NCBI GenBank assembly: GCA_022376515.1
Contig: WTXI01000166.1
Coordinates: 18,527 to 82,526 of the forward strand
DNA from: Lactifluus volemus
Lineage: Eukaryota; Basidiomycota; Agaricomycetes; Russulales; Russulaceae
DNA length: 64,000 nucleotides
Reading direction: 5' to 3'
The position numbers and the translations under genes were made by a program. The notes under the pieces are model-generated. The model was given only the letters and a program-made list of their open reading frames with translations. It had not been told where the DNA came from and did not search any database. This document shows positions 8,486 through 19,850 of this stretch, in pieces; the stretch's first letter is position 1; every line of letters starts with the position of its first letter.

Positions 8486-11400
8486 ATGTCTCTTGCACAA
8501 CCACATTCGTATGCTAAAGTCTATTACATTCCTTCTCGCGAAATATTAATCATTAGTACAGCCAAGGTCCTCAAACCTCCGAAATAGGGTACCTCAGTCA
8601 CTTCCATTTAATTGTCATTTTTGCTCACATAATTGCCTTTGACCAGTGCTCAGGTCATCGAAACTCCACAACGACTTCTCCCTCTCGAGGTGACTGGTAC
8701 GTAGGTTGGTGATCCCACTGAGATGTGTCCTATAGTAAGCCCGTTTCCCCGTCAGTACTCAGGGCGCACAATCTTCCTCGTCTCAAGACCGTCTTTGGGA
8801 AGAAAAGACGGTTTTACGTCACTGTAACCAACGAGGCGAGAACATGGCAGACACGACCTGTTCGAAGCGTGGGACAGCGCGTGGAATGGAACCAGGTTCT
8901 GGACACCTCGTACGAAATCTATATTATTTTGTATTATTTATTTTTTTGAGTCTCTTGCAGTGCTGTACTATCACTCTCCCGTGTGACAGCATCTCTTTAT
9001 GCGAAAAGGGCCATGCGGAATGACATCCTTGTTGGAAGGCATGAGATACTCTGTGAACCTCAACATGGTTCGTCTTGTTAGGTTCTTAATCGCATTCATA
9101 TGACTCAGGACGTAGTAGACCTTGATATTATTTTGAGTCATGATGGCGGTCATTCAACGGAGCCAGTCACACTCTTTATGAAGATCACCGTCTCACCAAA
9201 TGCGACTCCCTCCCTGACTGCTCCGGTCAACACCGTGAACCACACAGCGATCGATTTAGACAGCCCGCCGGTCGTTGAAGGAAATGCCGCGCCTCCTACT
9301 GTTCAAGTCAATGGTGAAACTACCCAACCAGCGGTAGTCACCGCTCCTCTACTTCCTTTATCCGGGACCAGTGACCTTCCCATTGAGAGCAGTACTTCTG
9401 TGCGACCAGCATCGGACAGCCAGACGGAGATGCCACGCATCGCTCTCCGTCGTGCTGAGGAGGCTGTGAATACGATGGAATCATGGGGCATTGCCGTTGA
9501 GGTTGTCAAGCAGGTGATGGATGCCGTCGGTCCAATCGCATCAGTATGCCCAAAGCGACTTTGCTTCTTCGCCGAGTTAACTCTCGTTCTCCAGCTGCAT
9601 CCCTACGCAAGTCTAGCATGGAGTCTGCTCTCAAAGATTCCCGAGGTGCGACACCTTGCCTTGTCAGGGGATGCGGGACGTTCATTATTTTTTGTCTCCT
9701 CGTTTCTAGACTTTGCTACAGCAGGTTCAGCGTGACGACAATGTCCGATCACTATTTGAAGTCATATGCGATGCGTTTACGTTTGCAGAAGATGCGGACG
9801 CTTTGAGGAGGATCAAGCCAGAGTCTCTTCAAGCGAAAATGCTTGAGGACATGCTGGAACGGGTCTCGGAAATTAGCAAATTTATTGAATCGTATGCGAA
9901 GGATGTGCGAGTCGGTACGTTGTCCTGAGCCCTTTGGTTTAGTCATTATTAACATACCATTTGCAGGGAAGCGGACTTGGAAGAATATCCGTGGCCAGGT
10001 TGACGGGAAAGTCACACAGTATCGCACCATCCTCACCGGACTGCGAGATGATTTTCTTGCGCGTGCTGCTGTCACCACGGAGGTAACTGTGCTTCGAATA
10101 CAGGACGATGTGAGTAATATTATCCCAAACAAGCAGGAGTTGCTCGACTCAATAGCGCGAATATAGCTTATAGCGATGTCAAACCAAGCATTAGAAGCCG
10201 GTGCGTAATATTAATGGCCACGAGATGATGATCTGACGGAGAGCACACAGAATTCAGTTCCATTATCAGGGAATTGCCTTATAAGGGAGGCTGGCGATTC
10301 GGCGATGAGAAACGCTGTCTTCCTGGAACACGCGAAGATTTCTTGGATCATATCTTCAAGTGGGTCGAGAATCCTGAGTCCGAACGTGGGCTCGCGCTCT
10401 TCGGCCAAGCAGGCACTGGAAAGTCCTCGATAGCACATGAAGTCGCACGCCATTTCGAGGACAAGTGTCTCGGATCTTACTTCGCCTTCGTTCGTTCGGA
10501 AGGATCCAAGGACGAGGCATACCAGCTTTTCACGACACTTGCCTGTGATCTCTCCAACAGCTATCCTGCGTTCAAATTCGCCCTCGGGAGGGTCCTTAAG
10601 GATCATTTGTCACTCCGTGGTACCCGAGACCGTGGTACTCTTTTTGAACGACTCATCCTCGAACCGCTCAAGGATCTACAAATTCGTGATCCAATTCTTA
10701 TCGTAATCGATGGATTGGACGAGAGTGGAGATGCGAGTGGCACCAAAGGATTACACACGTTCCTTGCTGAACATCTTCTCGACCTCCCTTCAAAATTCCG
10801 TATTCTCATCACATCACGGCCGGATCATGGAATCGAAGCTGCATTCACCGAAGCACTATCTGTCCACACCCTCTACATGGATGATGACAAACTTGCTGCG
10901 AAAACGGAGGACGATATTCTCGCGTACTTTCAGGATGCGCTCCATCCGGACGCTTTCAAAGATTATGGCGTGAATCTATCAAAGGCAGCGGAGGGCCTGT
11001 TCCAGTGGGCTTCCGTTGCATGCGGCTTCATAAACAACCCCCCTTCTAGTTTCGCGTTTAGTGAGAAAAAGGTCATACAGCGCTTGTTGGGACACTCTCG
11101 AGATCGGGATGGACAAGATCCGTTGGACCAATTATACGAAGAGGTCCTCCAGGGATATTTCAAGCCGCCTGCAGCACAGATGTTATTTCGATCCGTGATG
11201 GGACAACTTTTTGCTGCGATCGAGCCCCTCACCACCAGTTCCCTGATTGCCTTGCGTCGACATGCACCCAAAGATGATCCTGACGATCCTGACCCTGAAG
11301 ATTCTGATCAGGTTCTCAAAATGCTCGGTCATCTTGGCTCGGTGCTGAGCAATGTCACTTCATCTGATGGAATGCGGCCGATCGTTCCTCTCCATACTTC

Positions 11401-14133
11401 ATTCCGTGACTTTCTAGCAGATGAGAAGAGTGGGGCATTTCATGTCGACTTTGGCAAGGCCCACCGTCGGTTGGCACATTCCTGTCTTAGTTTAATGCTG
11501 GATAGCCTCAAGTTCAACATTTGTAAAGTCGAGTCGTCATATTTCGCGAACAGGGACGTCCCAGACTTGGAATCTCGAATTTCCGAGCACATTCCGTCTG
11601 CTCTATCGTATGCCTGCATTTTTTGGGACGACCATTTAGAACACGTTGCTTTCGAACGAGATCTCTTCATAAAGTTGCGATCCCTGTTCGAGACAAAGTT
11701 TTTGTTCTGGCTAGAAGTGCTTAGCATCAAGAACAGTGTGGGCCTTGCATCGCCAGCAATGGCATCTCTGAAGATGTGGTTGCAGCGGAAGGTGGGTACA
11801 TCCTATAATTATAAATGGCATATAGTGACTATTGTGTACAATCACAACAGCCCCAAATGGACGTGGAGAATCTCATGTCATTGGTGAACGATGCGTTCGC
11901 ATTTGTGCGGTATTTCGGGATGTCAATAGCAAGAAGCGCCCCGCATATATATATATCTGCTCTTCCTTTCGCACCATCCTCTTCCCGCATCATCGAGCAT
12001 TACCTTCCCTTATTCCCCCACACATTATCTTTGGATCGCGGGCAATTGCCTCATTGGCCAGCAATGGAAATGGTGATTCAAGCACATGACGAGTCGATCG
12101 AATCCGTTGCGTTCTCGCCAAATGGGCAGCGGATAGCCTCAGGCTCGCGAGACCGTACGATCCGGGTGTGGGATGCCACGACCGGAGAGCTTGTAGCAGG
12201 CCCTTTTGCCAAGCATACCGATATGGTCCTTTCTGTTGGATTCTCGCCGGACGGACAGCGCATTGTCTCGGCCTCGAGAGATCGCACGATTCGTGTGTGG
12301 GATGCCGCAACAGGAGATGTCGTAGCTGGACCGTTCATTGGACATAGTAATATGGCCATATCTGTTGCGTTCTCGCCAGACGGGCAGCGCATCGCGTCTG
12401 CCTCAGCAGATCGCACGATCCGGATATGGAATGCTGCAACAGGAGAGGTTGTAGCAGGCCCGTTCACTGGACACAGGGCTCAGGTCAACTCTGTTGTATT
12501 CTCGCCAGACGGGAAGCGCATTTCCTCAGGATCGGATGATCGCACGATTTGCCTGTGGGATTCTGCAGTAGGAGGGATCGTAGCGGGCCCATTTACTGGA
12601 CACACTGAACCGGTCCGCTCTGTTGCATTTTCACCGGATGGGGAGCGCATTGTCTCGGCCTCGAGAGATCACACAATTCGTGTGTGGAATTCCGCAACGG
12701 GAGAGGTCATGGCGGGCCCGTTTTGTGGACACGCCGATATCGTTTGTTCTGTTACATTCTCGCCTGACGGGCAGCGTATCGCCTCTGCCTCGCATGATCG
12801 CACAATTCGTGTGTGGGATGCTGCAACAGGAGATATCATTGCGGGCCCGTTTACTGGTCACGCCAATTCAGTCTTTTCTATTACGTTCTCACCGGACGGA
12901 CAGCGCATTGCCTCGGCCTCGTTCGATCGCACGATTCGTGTGTGGGACTCCACAACAAGAGAGGCCGTAGCAGGTCCGTTTACTGGACATGCCCACTCGG
13001 TCTTTTCTATTGCTCTCTCGCCAGACGGGCAGCGTATCGCCTCGGCCTCAGCAGACCACATGATTTGTATTTGGGATGCCACGACAGGACAAGTCACAGC
13101 GGGCCCGTTTACTGGACACACCGATTGGGTTACTGGTGTTTCATTCTCACCAGATGGGCAGCGAGTCGCTTCGGCCTCGAAGGATCACACGATTCGTGTG
13201 TGGGATGCAGCAACGGGAGAGGCCGTAATGGACCCATTTACAGGACACAATGATTGGACCACATCAGTTGTATTTTCACCGGACGGGCAGCGCATCGCTT
13301 CGAGCTCGCGAGATCGCACGATTCGTGTGTGGGATGCTGCAACAGGAAAGGTTGTAGCGGGCTTGTTTACTGGACACACCGATGGAGTCTACTCGGTTGT
13401 ATTCTCACCCGACGGGCAACGCATCGCCTCAGCTTCCTTCGATCGCACGATTCGTGTGTGGGATGCAGGAACAGGAGAGGTTGTAGCGGGGCCGTTTATT
13501 GAGAGAGACAAGGTCGGTTCTATTGCATTCTCACCGAACGGGGGACGCATCGTCTCGGCCTCAGAGGATCGCACGATTCGTGTGTGGGATGCCGCAACAG
13601 GAATGCTTGTAGGCGGCCCATTTACTGGACATACGAGTACGGTGTTCTCTGTTGCATTCTCACCAGATGGGCAGCACATTGCCTCGGGCTCTGTAGATCG
13701 CACGATTCGCGTGTGGGATGCTACAACAGGAGCTATCGTGGCGGACCCATTTACTGGACACACCGATTCAGTCAGTTCTATTGCATTCTTGCCGGACGGA
13801 CAATGGATCGCCTCGGCCTCACTAGATTGCACGATTCGCATGTGGCATTTCGGACCACCATCCACCGCCTCGGCCTTGGGAAATTGCACGATCACGACTC
13901 CTGTGGACAAGCGCGGAACGGAAGATATTGACAAGTTCCCGGTCAATAATGATGGATGGGTGTGTGGGGAGAATGGAGAGCTTCTTTTATGGATTCCCCA
14001 GATTCACCGGCCATACTTCAATAGGTCTAACACTGTCTGGATTGCAGGCAGAAATTATACCCAGCTTGATATCTCAAACTTTGTACATGGATCGAATTGG
14101 GCTACGGTACATGTTCCTAGTTCATCTAGCTAG
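8486..14133 (+). CDS. NLR-type receptor, copy 1: C2-like / helical / NACHT / 14x WD40 (1681 aa model)
   Basis: My model has 12 exons: 8486-8518, 8562-8588, 8654-8696, 8756-8909, 8961-9067, 9119-9543, 9595-9645, 9710-9914, 9967-10109, 10167-10200, 10251-11791 and 11851-14133. All introns are GT-AG and the exons total 5046 nt. Residues about 20-130 resemble a C2 domain (EVTVLRAHNLPRLK, FYVTVTNEA, VEWNQVLD). A helical region follows, then NACHT: Walker A GQAGTGKS, Walker B LIVIDGLDES, and ILITSRPD. Fourteen WD40 repeats of about 43 residues and a tail (GENGELLLWIP) end the protein. Proteins of this build act in fungal non-self recognition and heterokaryon incompatibility; the ligand here is unknown. 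Repeat 12 lacks the GH dipeptide (FIERDKVGS). The tiny exons 1-2 are the least certain part. Confidence 0.9.
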
Positions 14134-14539
14134 AGTCGGTACACTATGTATATATACCATCCCGAAATTCATCGGCAGAGATAGCACCAGTGAATCTATG
14201 ATTATAATTCATTAGAGGTGTGTCGAAGTCTTTTGAGTCTTGGGAAGATGTCGTGTTGTCGTTCTTCGGCAATATCAGTCACGTGACCCAAACCAGTTGG
14301 CCACCAGATTATCCCATGCGACATCTACACGGACTTCTTGGTGGAGCCAATTTCCCCAATCTGATTCCATCCACAATCCAGGCACACACACCAGTACTTT
14401 CTTGACATACATATATGAACAGAGGGGCCGCGAACCAAGTACCTATCATAATGAGAGCAACGAACAGTTCGTTTAAGGGTGGGGGGGAAAGGAGGGAGGT
14501 GTATAGTAGGGGCTCGTCTGTCTGTTCGGTTCGCGAGTC
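14134..14539. other. Shared 3' flank of NLR and RhoGEF remnant
   Basis: No gene is seen. The block recurs after copy 2 (27626-28040) and copy 3 (37991-38448), and in a more diverged form at 19080-19500 and 62520-62960. It includes a CACGTGACCC motif and a GGGTGGGGGG tract. It appears to be the 3' flank of the minus-strand RhoGEF gene fused to the 3' end of the NLR gene. Confidence 0.6.
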
Positions 14540-17404
14540 ATGGTGAGCCATTCAGGGTAGGGTGAAGGAAAGACGAGTGCTGCGTTGGCGACGCCAGCCT
14601 CTCAGGGAGGAAGAGCGGTACAGTCGGGATCAACTCGAAGATATGCTGTCCCGTACCATGCGCAGGTCCGCCTGAACCAGGGCGCCCTTTGGTACGTCTT
14701 CTGCGCGCATGACCCCATGCACCCGCGCCTCTTGTCATGGCGCCTCTTCCCAGCTTCCATTAGGGCCTGGAGCAGGGAGTGGTAATGACGCCCCACGCCC
14801 GTCCCAAATGCATCGCAGGTCATGGCCCGGAATAATCTGGCACAGTCGTCCAGTCTCAACATGTCGCACTTCGATGAAGCGCGAGTCGAAGATGAGGATG
14901 TATGGAGGGTGCCATGCGACGTGCTCTGCGGTACCTTCCCACTCGATCGTACCCTTCGTGCGACTTGGGTCCCCATGTCGATTCAAATACCATCCGAATT
15001 CTGCGAAGAAAGATGAGTATCAAGAGAGGAAGCAAAAGTACATGAAGAATTACCATCGTAGCACAGCAGGAACTCGTTCTCGCTAGACCGGAACATACCC
15101 ATTGGACGACATGACTCGCATCGTTTAGCGAGCTTCTCATGAGGAGGATCGTCACGTTGTGGAATAGTTACGCTCTTGAAACTGCAGATAACGGATCAGA
15201 CATGAAACGCGTAAATGAGGTACGAAGAGAGAAAGACTGACTCGGAGAGATCCATGATCTCGAAGCTCTTTGTGCAGAGAATGGCGATCCTCGCTTTCAA
15301 GATGAGGTCATACGATTCTGACGGGAGGAAGAAGTCCTGTCAAGTGGTGTCAACAGTGAGATTCGTTCCTGGAGGTCGGAGTACGTATACGTACTCGGTA
15401 GACTCGGAACCACTCTGAGCGAGGTTGCTGCCAGCCAAGTCGGGAGCTGAGAGATACGGGAGCTTTTGTTCTCTCGTTGATCTTGCCAACAACGGGCTCG
15501 AGTACGCGGAAGTCACTATCAAGCTAACCGCCACGTGAGATCGACTGGGGACCCCTTTCTTCTTCATGTAAATGACAAGGGTGCGTCCTCCACGACTCCT
15601 TTCCCTCTTACCACCATCATCTCTTTCATGCCTCGCAAGAAACATAGTCTGTCCCCCCCTGCGGATTCTACCCATCCCACCCCCCTCCCACTCTCCGCGA
15701 ACTTCTCCTTCGCACTCCTGAGCCCCCGCCTCTCTGGAGGCCTTCCGGCTTTACCTGTCCGACTTCCCACTCAGCTTCAATACGGCCACTGGCGACGAAC
15801 CCCAGGCTGCTGCTGCTGCCCTGCGCCTCTTCCTCGCCAACCCTTTTTTCCAACCCTACTTGCCCCCCCCTCCCCCTCCCCCTGCCCCTCCCCCCCCGCC
15901 GTCCCTTGGGGCTTCTCTGAGGTCCTGCACACCCTCCGGTCGCTCTCTGAAGCGATGGCTGACCTCCAGAAAAAGGTCAACGCTCCTGCCCCTCCCCCCC
16001 CTCCCACGAAGGCCCCCGCTGCTCCTAAGGCTCCTGCCAAAGGCCCCCCTAAAGCCTCCTCCCCTAAGCTCTCCCCCCCTCCTATGCGGCGAAGGCCGTT
16101 GCCAAGCCCCCGTGCCCCAGCCTCGTGGTCCCCTTGGCTTCCTTCCTCCCACCCGGTGCCCCATGCCCCAACCCCAGCACGATTTGCGGAGTTCTAAACA
16201 TGGACCTCGCGGCCTCCTCCCCCCCTCAACCTCCTCTCTCTGCCGTGACATGGATGGCAAAAGGCAACCTCGTTGTCTTTGGGGGTCCCCATGGGACCCT
16301 CGCCACCCTTCAGGCCTCCTCCCCTCACATCTCGCGTATTCTCTCCTCTCACCTTTCCCTCCCTGCCTCCTCTCCCCTCCCCACCCCCCGCCCTAACGTT
16401 AAATGGTTGCGCGTCACCGTCAATGGTGTCCCGACCGGAGTCTCCTCCTCTTCTGGTGCCGCATCACCAGACGAGTGCCATCGGGCACTGGTTGCCCTCA
16501 ACCCTGCTTACGCTTCCCTCCCAATCACTCTTCGCCCCTCGTGGGTCCGCTCTCCCTCCTCTTACTCTGCCGGCGCCATCTCCTCCCTCGTTTTTGCCTT
16601 CGAGGATCCAGACAGTTCTAGCCTCAAGACTCTGCTCTCCGATTGTCACCTCTTTCTCTTCGGAGTTCGAGCTGTCGTGAAGAGATGGAAGCAGAAGCCC
16701 CCTCCTGCCAAGTCACCCTCGCAACAGGCTCCCCCCCCTCCTTCTCAGGCGCTGCCTCCACCTCCGGTCTAGGTCTTGCCCTGCCGCGGGGTCCGGCCCG
16801 CCTTCCCCTTCTTTTCTTTCCGGACTTGTTTCATGTTCCCCCCCTTATCGTTTCACCCCCCCTCTTGTTTTCACTACTGCTTCTCCTCCTCCTTTTTTTT
16901 CCGCTGCCGTATCTATGCGCTTATTCATCTTGTGGGTTTAGGGCAGGGTCTCTACTGCTAGGGGGCGACGCGTCTGGTTCGAGTCCAGCCCGGGTTGGGG
17001 GGCCCTTTGGGTAATTGGGTCACCCCCTTCTCCAGGGCCGTCTTGGGATGTTTTGCACGCCGGGTCAATCTAGTTAGTCTTTGTTCTTTACCCTTTATGC
17101 ACAGAATTTCGTGTACTACGTTGTTAGCAAGTCTTGTCGCAATACACGTGGGGACTATAAACCCCAATTCAAAAAAAAAAAAAAAAGGGTGCATCCTCCA
17201 AGACTCCCAATGCTGAAAAAGTGTACATCTTTTGAAGCATTGAGCTTCTGTGGCGATGTGTTTGCTCTATTTGGAGATGAAGGTACGAGTGCCTCAAATA
17301 TGGTATGCAAAGAGCGACTGAAAAAAAAAAAAAAAAAAAAAATCGAATTTAACAAATAAAACTCCGATGTAGGTAAAATAGAAAAAAGGGTCCTTTCCCC
17401 TTTT
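14540..17404 (-). pseudogene. RhoGEF C-terminal (CNH domain) fragment of unit 1, split by a LINE
   Basis: Minus-strand exons of a CNH (citron homology) domain can be followed. The AYHTIFEALVPSSP exon (about 17320) has an acceptor preceded by a T-tract. Then come the VLEPVVGKIN exon, QDFFLPSESYDLI (about 15340), AILCTKSFEIMDL, FKSVTIPQRDDPPHEKLAKRC, a 53-bp GTAATT...CGCAG intron at about 15008-15060, and a last exon with RHGDPSRTKGTIEWEG and FDSRFIEVRHVETG, ending in FELIPTVPLFLPE. Whole proteins of this kind (yeast Rom2/Tus1 type) activate Rho1 in cell-wall signalling. The DH and PH parts are absent. The LINE at 15600-17186 sits in the CNH exon, and the upstream join is to SDA1 inside an intron. 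A 3-nt deletion is present after the SESYDL motif. Confidence 0.8.
15600..17186 (+). mobile_element. LINE (Tad-like) insertion retaining only a degenerate ORF1
   Basis: The element starts near a CTTTCCCTC pyrimidine run and ends in 16 A residues (17171-17186). It is flanked by a 21-bp target duplication (15579-15599 and 17187-17207) with two mismatches. Its plus-strand coding region (about 15629-16772) has frameshifts. It carries an alanine/proline-rich N-terminus with a DLQKK helix and a C-terminal part (WMAKGNLVV, NGVPTG, DECHRALVALNPAYASLPIT, WKQKPPP) that I recognise from ORF1 proteins of basidiomycete LINEs. There is no endonuclease or reverse transcriptase: ORF1 passes directly into a 3' UTR of about 400 bp. 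Units 2 and 3 show the empty site. Confidence 0.85.
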
Positions 17405-19045
17405 GGTTATTTTAGCGCCCGTTCGCCTGCTACATTTGACGCAATATAGGGACGATGCCAAATCCGTCGCGATTGTCGCATTGGGATGCTTTCACCCTAT
17501 CATCAAAGCTCAAAGTACACTCCCTCCTCGGCAGTGACGAAGAGTCTGAGGATAGTAAGGACGAGAGTGACGTCAACATATGTTCCAGTTTGCTGACAAG
17601 GCCTCACCTCACTTGGACTCTCGAAGAGCGTCAACGTCAATTGGCTCGAGCATAAACGTGAAGTAAAGAAAAAGACGCGCAGCGGTGAAAAGAAGATGCG
17701 GAAAGTGTTAAAGGCGGTGAGCAAAAGTTCGTCTAAGGCTAGTACTTCTGATTATTTGTGCTGAGACTCGTTCACAGCAACAAAATCACAAAGACGCGGG
17801 AAATCCCCTCAATTTTCCTGCCATCCAACTACTGCACGATCCACAAACGTTTGGCGAAAGGCTCTACGATCTGTTGCAGAAATATGATGCTCGCTTTTCG
17901 CTCGATCACAAAATTCTCATCATGCAGCTCCTGAGTCGCGTCACCTCATCGCACTTGCTGACCATCCTTGGTTTTTATAAATACAATTTCAAGTATCTCA
18001 CGCACCATCAGCTACGTGCCCCAGCGATTCTCGCTTCACTTGCCCAGTCCTCGCATGACCTTACGCCCACTGACGCTCTCATTCCTCCTGTTCGTAAATT
18101 ATCTCATCAATTTGTGCATCCCGGAGTTGGCTCGGAGGTTGCCGCGGGCCTGAACGCGATCGGCTACCGGAAGAGCAGGGATAAACGCGTGGTGGGTGCT
18201 GCACGTGGTCTACTGCAGCTGTACTCTGAGGTCAACCCTAGCATGCTAAAACGTCGGGAGCGGGGAAAGACGGCAAGTATGGGGATGGCCCAAAGCAGAC
18301 AGCCTACTCCGTTTGGATATGTCGAAATTCCCGCCATGGACATTGACGGCCTTACGGTATGTATTTCTCCTACTTGGTCTTGAATAATGGTGGACTATAT
18401 TACTCTGTAGCCCTCGAGGATAATCTCAAGACGGTACATTGGGAACACGACGAGTAAAACCGACTTGCAGACAACGACAGCCCATCACCTGTCGAAGTGA
18501 GCCGGACCTCGGCATTAGCAACAACGAAGGTACATTATGGCAATCTCTACACGTTCACGATTGATATATATTTCTACACCGGTAGATCCTTACCCCAGCT
18601 GATTTCGCATTAATTTCCGACTTGCGAATACAGGCAGCCACGCAAGCGGTCGAATACGGGGGTGGTCCTGCTGCGAAAACACAAACTGGCTTCTCTCTCT
18701 GCCGTAAAAAGGCGGCTTGGTCCTGCGCGGACGATACATCAGCCTTGGTCGTCTCTGAGAGTGTATTCTCGGCCGCGCAAGAAGGCCAAGGCTGACTACG
18801 AGGATGATCGGATCGGATCGATAGCGCGAGGTCGCGAGGGTAAGAAAAGTTTGGTTTTGCTGAAAGGAAAGCAGAAGGAGACAGCGAGCAGCTCGACGGA
18901 TCGCGAGAAGGCGCGCAACAGGCTGATAATGATGATCTTGCCAGTGGGTAGTAAAGGGGTCAGAGGGAAGAAGCAGTAGTTGAAGGAGAAGTAGAAGCGG
19001 TTGCGCGCGCACGTTGAGAGGCAAAAGAAGGGTCACCATTAGCTA
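17405..19045 (+). pseudogene. SDA1: SDA1 homologue fragment, unit 1
   Basis: SDA1 is a conserved nuclear protein needed for 60S subunit maturation and export. Visible blocks in order are SVAIVALGCFHPI with an acidic SDEESEDSKDESD tract; HKREVKKKTRSG; LLHDPQTFGERLYDLLQKYDARFSLDHKILIMQLLSRV; LTHHQLRAPAILASLAQS; GAARGLLQLYSEVNPSMLKRRERGK; LTPADFALISDLRIQAATQA; KKAKADYEDDRIGSIARGREG; and a lysine-rich C-terminus near 19039. The N-terminal third is missing. About 20 residues usually present after the NAI motif are deleted (NAIGYRKSRDK). Stops and frame changes follow in the C-terminal half. The left end is joined directly to a RhoGEF intron. It is clearly a pseudogene. Confidence 0.82.
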
Positions 19046-19850
19046 GATGAGGATGTTACAGTATCTCGCTGTGCTACATGGCATGGGGTGTTCGCTATCG
19101 TTCTTCGGTTTATTACGAGAATATTTGTCACGTGACACAGAAGGAAGAGCCGGAGAGAGCTGTCAGTCACTAGTAGATAGCTGAAGGTAGGAGAACGACC
19201 TGGGGCATCATCGTTTACTACCAGATTGTCACAGTGACGGTTTGCGCATGCAATATCAACACGGACTTTTTGATGGGGTCAATTTACCCCAGTTTGATTT
19301 CGTCTACAATCCAGCCTGAGGCACAGACGCTGATACTTTCTTACATATATGAATGGAAGAGCCGCGAATCAAGTTTACATCATAATGACAGAAAATACGA
19401 GTTCGTTGAAGGGTGGAGGGGGTAGGGGGAGAAGGATAAAAGCAGGGAGTGGGTATGTATGGCAGGCGCTTGTCAGTCTGTTTGGTTTGTGATTCATGGT
19501 GAGCCATTCAGGTAGGGAACGAATGACGAGTGGTGTTTTCGCATGTCAGACTCTCAGGGAGAAATAGCGGTACTGTCGGGATCAACTCGAAGATGCTGTC
19601 CCACACACCTTCGTTCAGGTCCGCCTGAACCGACTGGCATGAAGCTGTGCACATGCGCCTCTTGCGATGGTGCCTCTTCCCCTGGAATAAAATGGTAAAC
19701 TCGTCTAGTTTCAACATGTTGGACTGGGATAAAAGCGCAAGTCAAAGGTGAGGATATATGGAGGGTACCACGATTCCATCCTACCTTCCTTCCTACTAGT
19801 GGTGCAGCCACCGTGCCCAAGGACGTGAACACCCTCTCTCACAGATTGTC
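19046..19850 (-). pseudogene. Older, strongly decayed RhoGEF CNH fragment with 3' flank (first copy)
   Basis: About 19080-19500 matches the 3' flank described at 14134-14539. At 19500-19850 the minus strand keeps recognisable pieces of the same last RhoGEF exon: GTLHISSPLTCAFIPVQHVET, FIPGEEAPSQEAHVHS, then FELIPTVPLFLPESL. It has large internal deletions and frame changes compared with the fragment in unit 1. It lies tail-to-tail with SDA1, which may be the ancestral arrangement of the two genes. A second copy is at 62491-63270. Confidence 0.65.

Noticed and set aside
8585..8587. An in-frame TAG at codon 34 of copies 1 and 2 if exon 1 is read without a break from the first ATG
   Set aside because: A short intron (8519-8561; GT...TACAG) removes this frame. 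With it, all four copies stay open, and the C2 strand EVTVLRA(H/Y)NLPRLK is formed in frame.
10161..10166. A premature stop (ATATAG) shared by copies 1 and 2 before the NACHT domain
   Set aside because: It is the 3' end of an intron starting GTGAGT. Copies 3 and 4 have CACAG at the same place, and the following exon is in frame.
12078..13946. Long antisense frames through the WD40 repeats (also in the other three copies)
   Set aside because: They arise from the repeated 129-bp coding unit and read as repeats of the complementary codons, with no independent features.
14709..15086. Plus-strand frames opposite the RhoGEF fragments (also at 28042-28599 and 38496-39104)
   Set aside because: The minus strand gives recognisable CNH exons with splice sites. 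The plus-strand peptides have no relation to known proteins.
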